Assembly: GCF_001421415.1 (NCBI RefSeq)
Contig: NZ_LMKH01000001.1
Coordinates: forward strand, 124,001-188,000
From: Sphingomonas sp. Leaf208
Lineage (GTDB): Bacteria; Pseudomonadota; Alphaproteobacteria; Sphingomonadales; Sphingomonadaceae
Length of the DNA: 64,000 bases
Direction: 5' to 3'
A program made the position numbers and the translations under genes. Position 1 is the first letter of the stretch. The number at the start of each line of letters is the position of its first letter. The notes under the pieces were generated by a model. That model did not search any database. It had not been told where the DNA came from and saw only the letters and a list, made by a program, of their open reading frames with translations. Below are positions 17,762 to 27,612 of this stretch, piece by piece.

Positions 17762-20554
17762 TTACATCCGGAACGATACCGACGCGACGTACGTGCGGCC
17801 GTTCTTGTAGAACGCGGTCGGGCGATCGCGCGAGCCGCTATACTGGGTGTAAGTCGAGTCGAGCAGGTTCTGCGCGTTGACCGTCAGCGTGATCGCCTTG
17901 GTCAGGTTGAAGCCTGCCGAGAAGTCGAGCTGGCTGTACGGCGCGACCATGTCGATCGAGTTCAGGCGACCGATCGCGCGAAAATACGACGAGCGGTAGT
18001 TATAGCTCAGGCGCGCCTGGAACGGTCCGTTCTCGTAATACGGGATCACGTTGACGGTGTGCTTCGACAGATAGGGAAGGTTCAGCCCCTCGTCGGTCGA
18101 GCTCTCGGCGTAGGAGTAGTTCGCCTGCAGGCCGAAGCCGTGCCAGATCTCACCCTGTGCCGAGACCAGCGCACCGTTGACGTTCGCCTTGCCGCCGTTG
18201 AGCGGCTGCGACACGAGATAGGACGCGTTGCTCTGCGTCAGCTCGTTGAAGAACGTCTGGCGGCTCAGGCCGTTGAGGATGTAGTCCTTCACCTCGCGGC
18301 GGAACAGTTCGAGCGACAACAGCGTCCCCTCGCGCGGATAATATTCCGCCGACAGTTCGTAGTTGGTCGACTGGTACGGCTTCAGGTTCGGATTGCCGCC
18401 GCTCGCATCGAGCGTGATGTCGTTGCGACCGACCGATCCGCCGAGCTGTTCGTAGCGCGGACGGGCGATCACCTTGGCGACGCTGCCGCGGAAGATCAGG
18501 TGCGTGCCCGCTTCGTACGCGACGTTCAGGCTTGGCAGGAACTTCAGATAGTCGTTCTCGACCCGCTGCGGCACGATCGTCGGCAGGCTGCCGTCGGTGC
18601 CGGAGACCTGGTCGGCATAGTTCGACACGTTCTTGGTATAGACGAGGCGTCCACCGATGTTGCCGCGGAAGCCGCTCTGGTCGAAGTTCAGCTGGACGTA
18701 GTTCGCCGCGACCGTCTCGTCGACGATGTACGATGCGGTGGGCTTTGCGACGGGGATGTTGATCGAGTTCGCGAGGATGTCGATCACGGTCTGCTGCGAC
18801 AGGTTGATGTACTTGGTCGCGTTGCCGGTGCCGCCGGTGCCGTCGAACGTACCGTTTGGCGTCGTCATCGTGTCGACGCCCAGGCTCGCCAACGTGTAGT
18901 TCGACGTCGAGTAGTTGTTAAAGCCGCTCGCGTTCAGGCGGTTGCGGTGATCGGTGAACTTGCCGCCGATGCGGATTTCCTTGAACGGCCCCGCCTCGAA
19001 CGGAATGACTGCGTCATAGCCGGCGTAGTAATCGCGATCGATCGTCTTGGAGAAATCGATGCCGCCCGCGCGCGCCGCATTCAGCTGCGTGCCGTTGACG
19101 ATCACCGGCGCGCCGTCGATCGTCTGCAGCTGCGGACTGTTGCTGCGGCGGTAATTGGCCGGGTTGGTCAGGTCGCCAACGTAATCGACGTTCGCGCTGT
19201 CCGACGTGAAGCCATAGCTGTACGGAAGGTCGGTCCGCACATCGAGCAGATATTCGGGATTGCGCCCGCCGATCGCCTTGCTCCAGCCGCCGGTCGCCGA
19301 CACGGTCGCGCCGCCGGGACCTTCCCACTCGGCGACGAAGTTGAGGTTGTCGGTGGTCAGCTTGGTCTTGCGGATCAGCAGGTCGAGCTGCGCGCTCTGG
19401 CTGCCGGCCGAGGCTGCGCCGAAGCTCGCATTGGTGACGACGCCGTTCGCGACCGTCGCCGACTGGAGAACGTCGCCGCTCCATGCGCCGGGAATGACGT
19501 ACATCGACTGGCTGCTGTTGTTGTAGTTGCCGTCGATGTGCAGCCCGTTGAGCGTCAGCGTGATGTCGTCGGTCGGCTTGGCCTGGACCGTGCCGACATA
19601 GCTGATGCGCTTTCGCTCCTGCGTGAAATACGCGTAGTTGATGCCGAACGGCGACACCGCGTTGGCGAGATCCTGACGCGTGCCGCCGGTCACGGTCGCA
19701 CCCGGGTTCTTCAGGACAGGCTGACCGCTCGCATCGCGGACGAGGCTCCCGTCGGTGTTGGCCTGGAAAAATCGGCTGCCGGCATTCTCGAATCCGAAGA
19801 ATTCGACACCCGACCGCGTCAGGCTCTGCTTGTCGTAGGTGACGGCACCGAGCACGCCGAAGGTGCCACCCTCGTTATGCCAGCTGTACAGGCCTGACGC
19901 GCGGACGTTTCCCTTGTCGGCGCGGTCGTTGTACGAATAGCCGCCCGATGCGAAGATCGAATTGGCGGGCGTGTCGAGTGGACGGCGCGTGCGGACGATG
20001 ACGGTGCCGCCAATGCTGCCTTCCTCGATGCGAGGCTCGGGCGACTTGTAGACTTCGAGGCGCTCGACGAGTTCGGGCGCGAGCAGCGAATAGTTGAAGG
20101 TACGGCTGGTCGGGTCATTGTCGTTGCCGCCCCAGTCCGCCGAGGCGACCGCGTGACCGTCGAGCAGCATGCGGTTGAGCGCCGGATCGGTGCCGTGGAT
20201 CGCGACCTTCTCGCCCTCGCCGAAGCGACGATCGATGCTGACGCCTGGAACGTGCGAGAGGGATTCGGCAACGTTGCGGTCGGGGAACTTGCCGATCGCC
20301 TCGGCGCTGATGACATCGACGATCGCGTTGGCGTTGCGCTTGACTGCAATCGCGCTGCGCAGGCTGCCGCGGATGCCGGTGACGACGATGTCCGTATCAG
20401 CGCCGTCCGCTACGGGATCGCCCTGGGGCGCGGTGGCGGCGGGGGCGGACGATGGCGCGGGCGCCGACTGCGCGAGAACGGGTTGCGCGAAAACTGGTAC
20501 CAGACCGAATATCGCCGCACCGGATGCGAGCAAAACCTGCTTACGAAAAACCAT
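17762..20554 (-). CDS. TonB-dependent receptor (Xanthomonas/Caulobacter type), orphan
   Basis: 930 residues from the ATG at 20554 with AGGGG upstream; a TTG at 20560 is too close to that site. The signal peptide ends near AQPVLAQ. A Pro/Ala-rich linker leads to DIVVTGIRGSLRSAIAVKR and plug blocks VDVISAEAIGKFPDRNVAE, VPGVSIDRR and LLDGHAVASADWGG. The C-terminus is TYVASVSFRM. No SapC, halogenase, sigma factor or enzyme gene adjoins it, so the ligand cannot be inferred. Non-coding DNA of several hundred bases lies on both sides, and a near-perfect palindrome sits ~120 bases upstream, so it appears to be a single regulated unit. Confidence 0.92.
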   Translation of the reverse strand: MVFRKQVLLASGAAIFGLVPVFAQPVLAQSAPAPSSAPAATAPQGDPVADGADTDIVVTGIRGSLRSAIAVKRNANAIVDVISAEAIGKFPDRNVAESLSHVPGVSIDRRFGEGEKVAIHGTDPALNRMLLDGHAVASADWGGNDNDPTSRTFNYSLLAPELVERLEVYKSPEPRIEEGSIGGTVIVRTRRPLDTPANSIFASGGYSYNDRADKGNVRASGLYSWHNEGGTFGVLGAVTYDKQSLTRSGVEFFGFENAGSRFFQANTDGSLVRDASGQPVLKNPGATVTGGTRQDLANAVSPFGINYAYFTQERKRISYVGTVQAKPTDDITLTLNGLHIDGNYNNSSQSMYVIPGAWSGDVLQSATVANGVVTNASFGAASAGSQSAQLDLLIRKTKLTTDNLNFVAEWEGPGGATVSATGGWSKAIGGRNPEYLLDVRTDLPYSYGFTSDSANVDYVGDLTNPANYRRSNSPQLQTIDGAPVIVNGTQLNAARAGGIDFSKTIDRDYYAGYDAVIPFEAGPFKEIRIGGKFTDHRNRLNASGFNNYSTSNYTLASLGVDTMTTPNGTFDGTGGTGNATKYINLSQQTVIDILANSINIPVAKPTASYIVDETVAANYVQLNFDQSGFRGNIGGRLVYTKNVSNYADQVSGTDGSLPTIVPQRVENDYLKFLPSLNVAYEAGTHLIFRGSVAKVIARPRYEQLGGSVGRNDITLDASGGNPNLKPYQSTNYELSAEYYPREGTLLSLELFRREVKDYILNGLSRQTFFNELTQSNASYLVSQPLNGGKANVNGALVSAQGEIWHGFGLQANYSYAESSTDEGLNLPYLSKHTVNVIPYYENGPFQARLSYNYRSSYFRAIGRLNSIDMVAPYSQLDFSAGFNLTKAITLTVNAQNLLDSTYTQYSGSRDRPTAFYKNGRTYVASVSFRM

Positions 20555-21204
20555 CGTCAAAAGCCCCTTCCCATCGACGCCGCAGCGTCACCCTTCGACA
20601 CGGTCCTGCCCGTATCGCTCGACTCACCTCACTGGCCGGACCTCTAAAGGGCACTGTCATCGCAGCGTGGTATTGGTAATATATAACCAATCTAATTCCT
20701 GACGCTATCGGAAAATTACAGTTTCGCGTCGGCTTATGGCCCCGCAAAACTTGCGATCACCATGAGATAGCGATGCGCCGCGTCGACTGATTAGATTTGA
20801 AGCTGGCACAGGTGACCCGGCAATCTCAAAATGCCACTACAGAACGACCTTACCAATCTATAGCATACAGCAAGCGGCGTCCGTCGTCCGCATTGTCCAT
20901 CCGGCTGCCGAACTCAAAAAACCGCCGGGTTAGTCATCCGGCGAGTGTGGGCAGCTTATGGAATCGCGCCTGTTCGGCTAGATCGATTGGTCCGAAATGC
21001 GACCATCCGTGATCTGCGTATGACGATGCGCTGCGGATCGCGTGCGACTTGATGTCGAAAATTCGAGTTCGGTCGTGGTTTGGGTTGGAAGGCAGGCGAG
21101 ATCCAGCGTCGCTGATCGGCAATCTATGCCGAACGATCGCGCCCGCCGATCGTCTCCGACTCGTTCGCGGGCCCGCCGATCATGTAGAGTGCCAGCTGCA
21201 GCAA
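20555..21204. other. Non-coding, AT-richer region upstream of the orphan receptor
   Basis: About 650 bases with no supportable gene; short frames on both strands lack ribosome sites and codon bias. It holds the palindrome at 20672-20691 and presumably the receptor promoter. The stretch 20690-20900 is AT-rich compared with the flanking genes. Confidence 0.6.
20672..20691. promoter_or_regulatory. 20-base near-palindrome, putative operator of the orphan receptor
   Basis: ATTGGTAATATATAACCAAT is palindromic at 18 of 20 positions, with TTGGT/ACCAA arms and an AT core. It lies ~118 bases before the receptor start in an AT-rich promoter region. The shape suits a dimeric regulator. The regulator is unknown. 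Confidence 0.6.
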
Positions 21205-21239
21205 ACTGGCGAGGTGTTCCATCGAAACACCTCGCCAGT
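21205..21239. terminator. Strong hairpin after the autotransporter gene
   Basis: Perfect 14-base-pair stem ACTGGCGAGGTGTT/AACACCTCGCCAGT with a 7-base loop, ~60 bases past the stop at 21300. On the minus strand it is followed by TTTGC. Very probably the transcription terminator of the autotransporter. Confidence 0.8.
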
Positions 21240-21299
21240 GGCGATCATCCGCGCGTCTTCGCCCGGCCGACCGATCGTTCGTTCGTTCGTTCTAACGTC

Positions 21300-24200
21300 T
21301 CAGAAGTTGATCCTCACGCCGACGTTGCCGGCATAGGATCGCTGTTGCGAGGACAACACGCCGGTTCCCGTGGCGTAGAGGACCAGCGCGGAGGCCAGCG
21401 GCAGTTGGAGTCCGGCCTTGCCGACGAACGCGCTTTGCGAAGGTCGAGCGCCTGCGATCGTGAACGAGGGATCGGCCAGCGCGACAAAATCGACTCCGAT
21501 ATCGCGGTCGCGGCGGAACTCGTGGAGGTAGCTCGCTTCGATCATCGGCCGCAGCGCGAGGCCGTTCCCGAACGGCACGCTGCCATCCATCCGCAACCCG
21601 ACATTCACCGGGAGCGACGTCGTGGTCTGCTTGCCCGCCTGCAACGCCAGCACACTGCCGCGCTCTGCGAACGCATCGGTGTAGAGACGCGCATATTCCA
21701 CCGCGACGAACGGCGTCAGGTCGAACGACTGGACTGCGATGCGCTGACCGATTTCGCCGCGCAGGCGCAACTCCGCGGCGTCGTACCGTGCGATCTCGGT
21801 TTCGCTGGCGACTCTGCCGATCCCGCCCGCAGTCCGCGTCGTACGGATCGCATAATGGCCATAGCCCAGCGACCCGAGAACATACGTGCCCGTCGGCAGC
21901 GCATACGAGGTGTAGGCCGAGACGTGATAGCTCGACGCCTTGCCCTTGGTCGCGCGCGCCGCGGTGTTGAAACGGGTATCGAGCCCGCCCGCGACGAAAC
22001 CGGCACGCCACCCGGTCGAGACCTCGCCGTCGAGCCCGATCACGCCGCCCCAGCTGTTGCTGCGACGATCGACCGTACCGTCGCCGTCCCGGCCATCAGT
22101 CCATTCCCGACCACCCAGCGGCCCGCCCCAGAGGTGCATCTGGGTGTCGGTCAGGACCGCACGCTGCTGATCGGTCACGGCATCGCCGAATACCCGCCCG
22201 GCAAACAAGGCCGCGCTGTTTGCATCAGCAAGGCCTTCACCCGACAGGGTGTCGAGCGCTGCAGTACCCGCCGCCGCCGAGCCCTGACCCGTGGCATAGA
22301 CCGTATTGAGTAACGTTGCCGCACCGGCACCGCTCGCCAACGGCACCGCACTCGTCAGCGCCGCCGCGACGCGTTGCTGGTTCGCGGTAACCCCGAGTGC
22401 GCGATAGTCGATATCGGTCCGGTTGAGGTTCAGGCTTGCCGCCGTCGTCGAATAGTCGAGCACGCCGCGCAGGTTGGCGGGAACACCCGTGACGTTGGCG
22501 AAGCTGCCCGAAACCCCACCGGCTGCCGTGACCAAAGTGATGCGCGTGACCGGTAGCGTGCCGACCGAACCCTGGACGCGCACGGTGCCGTCGAGCTTAG
22601 CCGCGCCGGATACGACCGTGCGGCTGGCAAGCGTAGGCGATACCGTCTGCACCAGCGTCGCACCACTGGCGAGCGTGAGCGGACCGTTGATCGTCAGCGT
22701 GCCCGGCGTGGTTCCCATGCCCGGCACCAGCGTACCACCGCTGTTGACCGTGACGGCGCCGGTGCTACCCGTGCCACCAAAGACGGCCCCGGTGTTGACG
22801 GTCGTCGCCGAGACGATCGAACCGGTGATGGCCAGCGCGCCGCCATTGACGATCGTCGGGCCGGCATAGCTGTTCTTCCCCGTCAGGGTCAGGCTGCCGG
22901 TGCCGTTCTTGGTCAGCCCGCCGGTTCCGCCGATATCGTTGCCCCAGCTGTCGGCGGCCGCATAGCCACCTTGCGCGGCGTCCATCGTCACCGCGACCTG
23001 GCCGTTGAACGCGCCATAGCCGTCGTTCGCGGCATAGAGGTTCAGCTGGCCCCATCCGTCCAGCGTGTTGCCGGTAAGCACGGGATAGCCCGAGGGGAGG
23101 GCGGTGGTCGCGAGGATCTCGGTCCGCTGTGCATCGGTCAGATACCCGAACCGCGTCAGCAGCAGCACTTGCGCCTGCACCGGCACGTCCGCGGCCGTCA
23201 TCGCCTTGACCGGACCGACCGGCGCGAAGCCGTAGGTCATCTCGGCAAGGTACGTTGCCTTGTTCTGCGCGACGTTGGCGTACGGATCGGCGGCGGTTGC
23301 GCCGGACGCGTTGGCAGCGGCGATGCATGCCGTCACGGTCGCGGTGCCGCAGGCCGACGCTAGATACGACTGGGTCTGGGTATAGGCCTGGTAGACAGCA
23401 TACGCGCTGGCGTTGGCGGGGTTGGTCCAGTCGAGGCGAATGCCCTTCGCGTCATACAAGGCAGCGTAGATATTCGTCGCCGACAGCGCCGTCGCCTCGA
23501 TCCGCGCACCCATGATGTCGAGCGGCGAATGCATCCCGGCGAGGATGCGATTGGTGCCCAAGTCCGCTGCGCGCGCGAGCAATTCCTGCCCTTGCTGCGG
23601 GATCAGGAACGCCGTGCCCAGCGCTTGCAGCATGCCCGAATTGGTATGCCCGCTCGGATAGGCGCCGTCCGCATAGGGGTTGGACGAGTTGATGATCTGA
23701 AGCATCGGCGTCGGTACGTTGACGTCGGTCGTCACGCGGTAAGGTCGCGGCGAGGCACCGATGCCGGGAACATACTCACCGACCTTGAACGTCGCCGCGG
23801 TGAACTTGCCCGCGGAATCAAACGTGCCGAAATTGGGTGCGGTGATCGGCTTGCCGCCATTTGCCGCAACCATGTCCGCCGTCACGACGAACCCGCGTAC
23901 CCACTGCGTCGTGGAGGCATAGGGTGTCGGCGTGGTGAAGCTCGACAAATACGACGGCACGATGATCGCCGCGGTGTCCGCCAGCGTCAGCGCGCCGCGA
24001 TTGGTGTTGACGTTGTAGTTGGCGAACCGTGGGTCGAGCGGATCGATCGGTGGGTTCTCGCCCTGATACCGCGCGAACGTCCGCTTCGCGGGCTCGGTCG
24101 ACGAACTCGCGCGGACCGTGTTGTTGATGAACGCGACCGCGGCGGCCAGCGGCGTGGCGGTACCGTTGCCGAACTTCTCGGCGCCGGGGCTGAAGCTGTT

Positions 24201-24635
24201 GCCGAGATTGATATTGGCGACATAGTCCGCGAGCGTCGCGGTCGCATAGCTGGTCGGGGTAAGCGTGTTCGGCGCCGACCCGCTGGTCGAGGCACCGGCG
24301 CCCGCCATGTAAAGGTCGGTCAGCGCGCCCAGGCCATTCAGGATGCTGTACGCCTGATTGGTGCGATCGTCGTGGATCGCCGCGAGGGTCTGGCTCGGCG
24401 TGCGTGCGTTGGTCATCGTGACAACGGTCTTGTAGTTCTGCACCATCACTTCGGGATGGTCGCGGATCAGCTTCACATAGCTGTCGAGTAGCTTCGGAAC
24501 GATGCTGCCGATCGCCGGATTGCTCTCGTTGACGTAGTTGACCGGTGGCGATGTCGGGATCGTCTGCGCCGCGATCGACAGCGGCGTCAGCATCGTTGCC
24601 GACGCTGCACAGACCATGAATTTACTTAAAGACAC
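21300..24635 (-). CDS. Autotransporter with a PAP2/class A acid phosphatase passenger
   Basis: 1111 residues when begun at the GTG at 24635, six bases after AAGGGG; that start gives a clean signal peptide ending PLSIAAQ. An in-frame ATG at 24668 would add 11 residues. The passenger (to ~residue 500) carries the acid phosphatase motifs RP (297-298), YPSGHT (Ser328-Gly-His330) and R-x5-H369-x3-D373. The lysine of the usual first motif is not evident. Next come autotransporter strand repeats (TGKNSYAGPTIVNGG, SGGTLVPG) and a ~270-residue barrel ending in NVGVRINF. The architecture equals MapA, the acid phosphatase autotransporter of Moraxella catarrhalis. It probably releases phosphate from organic esters at the cell surface. 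Confidence 0.88.
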   Translation of the reverse strand: MSLSKFMVCAASATMLTPLSIAAQTIPTSPPVNYVNESNPAIGSIVPKLLDSYVKLIRDHPEVMVQNYKTVVTMTNARTPSQTLAAIHDDRTNQAYSILNGLGALTDLYMAGAGASTSGSAPNTLTPTSYATATLADYVANINLGNSFSPGAEKFGNGTATPLAAAVAFINNTVRASSSTEPAKRTFARYQGENPPIDPLDPRFANYNVNTNRGALTLADTAAIIVPSYLSSFTTPTPYASTTQWVRGFVVTADMVAANGGKPITAPNFGTFDSAGKFTAATFKVGEYVPGIGASPRPYRVTTDVNVPTPMLQIINSSNPYADGAYPSGHTNSGMLQALGTAFLIPQQGQELLARAADLGTNRILAGMHSPLDIMGARIEATALSATNIYAALYDAKGIRLDWTNPANASAYAVYQAYTQTQSYLASACGTATVTACIAAANASGATAADPYANVAQNKATYLAEMTYGFAPVGPVKAMTAADVPVQAQVLLLTRFGYLTDAQRTEILATTALPSGYPVLTGNTLDGWGQLNLYAANDGYGAFNGQVAVTMDAAQGGYAAADSWGNDIGGTGGLTKNGTGSLTLTGKNSYAGPTIVNGGALAITGSIVSATTVNTGAVFGGTGSTGAVTVNSGGTLVPGMGTTPGTLTINGPLTLASGATLVQTVSPTLASRTVVSGAAKLDGTVRVQGSVGTLPVTRITLVTAAGGVSGSFANVTGVPANLRGVLDYSTTAASLNLNRTDIDYRALGVTANQQRVAAALTSAVPLASGAGAATLLNTVYATGQGSAAAGTAALDTLSGEGLADANSAALFAGRVFGDAVTDQQRAVLTDTQMHLWGGPLGGREWTDGRDGDGTVDRRSNSWGGVIGLDGEVSTGWRAGFVAGGLDTRFNTAARATKGKASSYHVSAYTSYALPTGTYVLGSLGYGHYAIRTTRTAGGIGRVASETEIARYDAAELRLRGEIGQRIAVQSFDLTPFVAVEYARLYTDAFAERGSVLALQAGKQTTTSLPVNVGLRMDGSVPFGNGLALRPMIEASYLHEFRRDRDIGVDFVALADPSFTIAGARPSQSAFVGKAGLQLPLASALVLYATGTGVLSSQQRSYAGNVGVRINF

Positions 24636-24977
24636 ACCATTCCCCTTACGCGTTTCGAAGCGGGGCATGGCATCGTGCGGCGACGGTTTTATGCGACTTA
24701 TGTTGCAGGTGCGTCATAAAGACGGGGGTCGCGGAATGATCGCTTGGGCGGTCAGGTTGCTGGACGATAAGTCCGACATCATGCAAACTGTGTCAGAGCG
24801 AGGGCCGCCAGAGTGGGTGCTTGCGGCGCTCAGTTTATCTTCCGCAGTGCGGCGAAAACTGCCCGATGGGCATCGGACGCTCGCATCAGACCCTCAAGTC
24901 ATGGCGGGATTGGCCACGCTAGGATGCCGCGTTGGACGTGCCGCGAACGCGTTACGCCCGTCTAACCAAGACCGTCT
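24636..24977. other. Intergenic region between autotransporter start and helicase terminator
   Basis: About 340 bases without a supportable gene. A long plus-strand frame crosses it but has no ribosome site, runs into the helicase hairpin and is antisense to real genes. It should contain the autotransporter promoter. No pho-box-like tandem repeat was recognised by eye. Confidence 0.5.
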
Positions 24978-25017
24978 CGCCGTTCGACGAGGGGCATCGC
25001 ACCCTCGTCGAACGGCG
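24978..25017 (-). terminator. Hairpin after the DEAD-box helicase
   Basis: Perfect 16-base-pair stem CGCCGTTCGACGAGGG/CCCTCGTCGAACGGCG around an 8-base loop, 9 bases beyond the helicase stop at 25026. Intrinsic-terminator position and strength. Confidence 0.8.
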
Positions 25018-25025
25018 GAGCGCCA

Positions 25026-26309
25026 TCAGGCGGCCTTCGCGGCCATCCGTGCGGCGAGCTTCTCTTCATCGGTCCAGACCTTCCGCTCGCGCGGTGCCTT
25101 CGCCGGCTTGACCTGCTTGACCGGACCGCCACCCAGCACGGGGGCGCGCTTGGTCGAATGGCGCGCCACTTCGCAGTGCCATTCGTGATCGTCCTGGACG
25201 GTCAGGGTCCGACCGATCTCGCGCTCGACGTCGTGCAGCCAGGCGCGCTGCTCGGCATCGCACAGCGTGATCGCGAACCCGCTGCGACCGGCGCGACCGG
25301 TGCGGCCGATCCGGTGGACATAGCTTTCCGGGAGGCTGGGCAGGTCGTGGTTGAACACGTGCGTCACGGTATCGACGTCGATTCCGCGCGCCGCGATATC
25401 GGTCGCGACGAGCACCTGGACGGTACCGGCGCGGAAGGCGTCGAGCACACGCTCGCGCTGGCCCTGCGACTTGTTGCCGTGGAGCGCCTCGGCGGTGATG
25501 CCCGCCTCGCCGATGAACGCGCAGACGTCGTTGGCGATGTTCTTCTGCAACGTGAAGACGACCGCCTGACCCATGTTGGGGGTCTTGAGCAGTGCCAGCA
25601 GCGCCGCTTTCTTGTCGGTCGCATCGAGGAACATCACCGACTGGTCGATCCGGTCGACGGTGGTCGACGGCGGGGCGATCTCGACCTTCGCCGGATCGCG
25701 CAGCAGGCTCTCGGCCAGCGCCGCGATCGACGTCGGCATGGTCGCCGAGAACAGCAACGTGTGGCGATCCGTCGGCAGCGTCGCGACGAGCCGCTCGATC
25801 GGCTTGGCAAAGCCCATGTCGAGCATCTGGTCGGCTTCGTCGAGTACCAGCGCCTCGAGTTGCGACAGGTCGCAGAGCCCCTGATCGACCAGATCGAGCA
25901 GGCGACCCGGTGCGGCGACGATGATGTCGACCCCGGCTTCGAGCGCCTTGACCTGATGGAACTGGCTGACGCCGCCGAAGATCGTCATCACGCTCGGCTT
26001 CAGATGACGACCGAAGCTCTCGAACCCGGCAGCGATCTGCGACACGAGTTCACGCGTCGGCGCGAGTACCAGGATGCGCGCGCCGCCCTTGGGTGCAGGG
26101 CGGGGGTCGGCAGCGAGGCGGTGGAGCAGCGGCAGCGCGAAGGCGGCGGTCTTGCCCGTGCCGGTCTGCGCCATGCCAAGCATGTCGCGTCCCTGCAGCA
26201 GCATCGGGATCGACTGCGCCTGGATCGGGGTAGGGTGGGCGTAGCCTTCCTCAGCTAGCGCCTGCAGCAAAAACGGCGCGAGGCAGAGATCGGCAAAGGT
26301 CATGGTCAT
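25026..26309 (-). CDS. DEAD-box ATP-dependent RNA helicase (RhlE-like)
   Basis: 427 residues. All core motifs are present: Q-motif (HPTPIQAQSIP), motif I AQTGTGKT, PTRELVSQ, the DEAD box proper, SAT, and the C-terminal helicase domain ending in HRIGRTGRAGRSG. The tail is short and basic, rich in Lys/Pro/Arg (to KLAARMAAKAA), as in RhlE-type helicases. It unwinds structured RNA in ribosome assembly, RNA decay or cold growth. The ATG at 26309 is used; a GTG at 26315 has better spacing (6 bases) to GGAGG and may be the true start. It stands alone, with its own terminator. Confidence 0.93.
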   Translation of the reverse strand: MTMTFADLCLAPFLLQALAEEGYAHPTPIQAQSIPMLLQGRDMLGMAQTGTGKTAAFALPLLHRLAADPRPAPKGGARILVLAPTRELVSQIAAGFESFGRHLKPSVMTIFGGVSQFHQVKALEAGVDIIVAAPGRLLDLVDQGLCDLSQLEALVLDEADQMLDMGFAKPIERLVATLPTDRHTLLFSATMPTSIAALAESLLRDPAKVEIAPPSTTVDRIDQSVMFLDATDKKAALLALLKTPNMGQAVVFTLQKNIANDVCAFIGEAGITAEALHGNKSQGQRERVLDAFRAGTVQVLVATDIAARGIDVDTVTHVFNHDLPSLPESYVHRIGRTGRAGRSGFAITLCDAEQRAWLHDVEREIGRTLTVQDDHEWHCEVARHSTKRAPVLGGGPVKQVKPAKAPRERKVWTDEEKLAARMAAKAA

Positions 26310-26462
26310 GGTCACGCGGCGCCTCCAGCGCTGAGCTAAACTGCGCCGAGTAGGCAAGCATCTTGTGAGCGCGGGCTGGTAGGTGTGATGCTGCACTGCG
26401 TCAATGTTGAAAGCGAGGCGCGGGTGGTCGCGGGGAAGCACTGCCCCAACCCGACCGCAGCG

Positions 26463-27413
26463 TCATCGGCCGGGTTGCTGATCCCGCCAGATCCAGCGCA
26501 GCACGTCAGGCAGGATCGATCCGCCATCGGCATCCGAATGCATACCTTCGGTCCAGGCATGGTTGATGTCGTATCGCGGCCCCGCGTGCTTTTCCGCGTC
26601 CGCATGCGCATTGGCCCATTCGAGCGCTTTCAGCATCTGCTGGTTCGCGAGAAACCAGTTGCCGTGTTCGTTGTCCAAGTCGTTGCGTCCGTCCTGAAGA
26701 AAGACGCGCAAGGGGCGGATCGCGCTCTTCCGGATCAGGCCGGGATAGGTATCCCCGCCATAGGCCAGCGGCGTTCCGTCCGGACCAAGTTTCATGCCGA
26801 TCGAGGTATAGCTGCCGATGAAGCTTATGACGTTGCCGAACGCGTCCGGATGGCGCCATGCGACCGTCCATGCGGCGATCGCACCACTCGACGTGCCGCC
26901 GATCGCGCGCCGCTTCGGATCCGCCGAAAATCGCCATCGCCGCGCCACGGCGGGCAGCAACTCGTCCAGTGTCATCCGGGCATAGGCGTCGGAAACCGCG
27001 TCATATTCCTCCGGCCGATGGTCCGGGTTCTGCATGCCGAGCGTATCTGGATACCAGACGGAGACATTCCCCGGCGTGACGAACACGCCCAGCGTCTGCG
27101 GAATCTCCTTCTGCTCGATCAACGCATCGAGAACCGCAGGAAGCCTCAGCGACCCTTCCGGGTTGACCGCGCGCTGGCCATCCTGGAACAGCAGCAGATT
27201 GGGTGGCCTCGACCCGTCGTAGCCTGCTGGCACATACACCCAATAGCGCCTGACCGTGCCCGGATAGACCCGTGAGTGAAGCTCGAACGGGCCCTCGACC
27301 CTGCCGTGCGTCAACGAAGTTTGAGCCGCGGCGTCGGCCACCCTGACGGCAGCTACCGACGTGGTACCCGATGCCAGCGCCAGCAACATCGTCGCCATGA
27401 TGATCGTCCGCAT
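26463..27413 (-). CDS. Secreted esterase of the enterochelin-esterase/esterase D-like family
   Basis: 316 residues with a signal peptide (MRTIIMATMLLALASG..., cleavage near VAA). The alpha/beta-hydrolase nucleophile elbow is GGTSSGAIA (about residue 175). FLQDGRNDLDNEHGNWF supplies the likely acid region, and the final His is in EGMHSDADGG. The N-terminal GTVRRYWVYVPAGYDGSRPPNLLLFQDGQ block is typical of Fes/IroE-like and feruloyl-esterase-like enzymes (Pfam esterase). It probably acts in the periplasm on an ester-linked siderophore, sugar or polymer. Nothing in the neighbourhood decides the substrate. Confidence 0.85.
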   Translation of the reverse strand: MRTIIMATMLLALASGTTSVAAVRVADAAAQTSLTHGRVEGPFELHSRVYPGTVRRYWVYVPAGYDGSRPPNLLLFQDGQRAVNPEGSLRLPAVLDALIEQKEIPQTLGVFVTPGNVSVWYPDTLGMQNPDHRPEEYDAVSDAYARMTLDELLPAVARRWRFSADPKRRAIGGTSSGAIAAWTVAWRHPDAFGNVISFIGSYTSIGMKLGPDGTPLAYGGDTYPGLIRKSAIRPLRVFLQDGRNDLDNEHGNWFLANQQMLKALEWANAHADAEKHAGPRYDINHAWTEGMHSDADGGSILPDVLRWIWRDQQPGR

Positions 27414-27612
27414 CGCCGTTCCCCAATCGTCGCAGCGGTTCTACCACACGGGGATCGGCAAGATAGACGGGGTAATCGATCGCGCCCTCGGACATCCGCC
27501 ACACTCGCTGCGGTAGCGTAGCGTCATTAGCCGCGAATGGGTTAGGTCAAGGCGGTCCATACGACGGACGCGTGCTTGTCGGAACGCCTGGTGCGAGCGC
27601 CGTACCAGCCCG

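Noticed and set aside
17693-19897. 734-codon open frame on the plus strand, antisense to the orphan TonB receptor
   Set aside because: GC-rich codon bias of the receptor keeps the opposite strand open. The translation is Arg/Val/Asp-rich repeats with no family motif, and there is no ribosome site.
24538-25188. 216-codon plus-strand frame between autotransporter and helicase
   Set aside because: It overlaps both genes and the helicase terminator on the opposite strand, and has no start signal.
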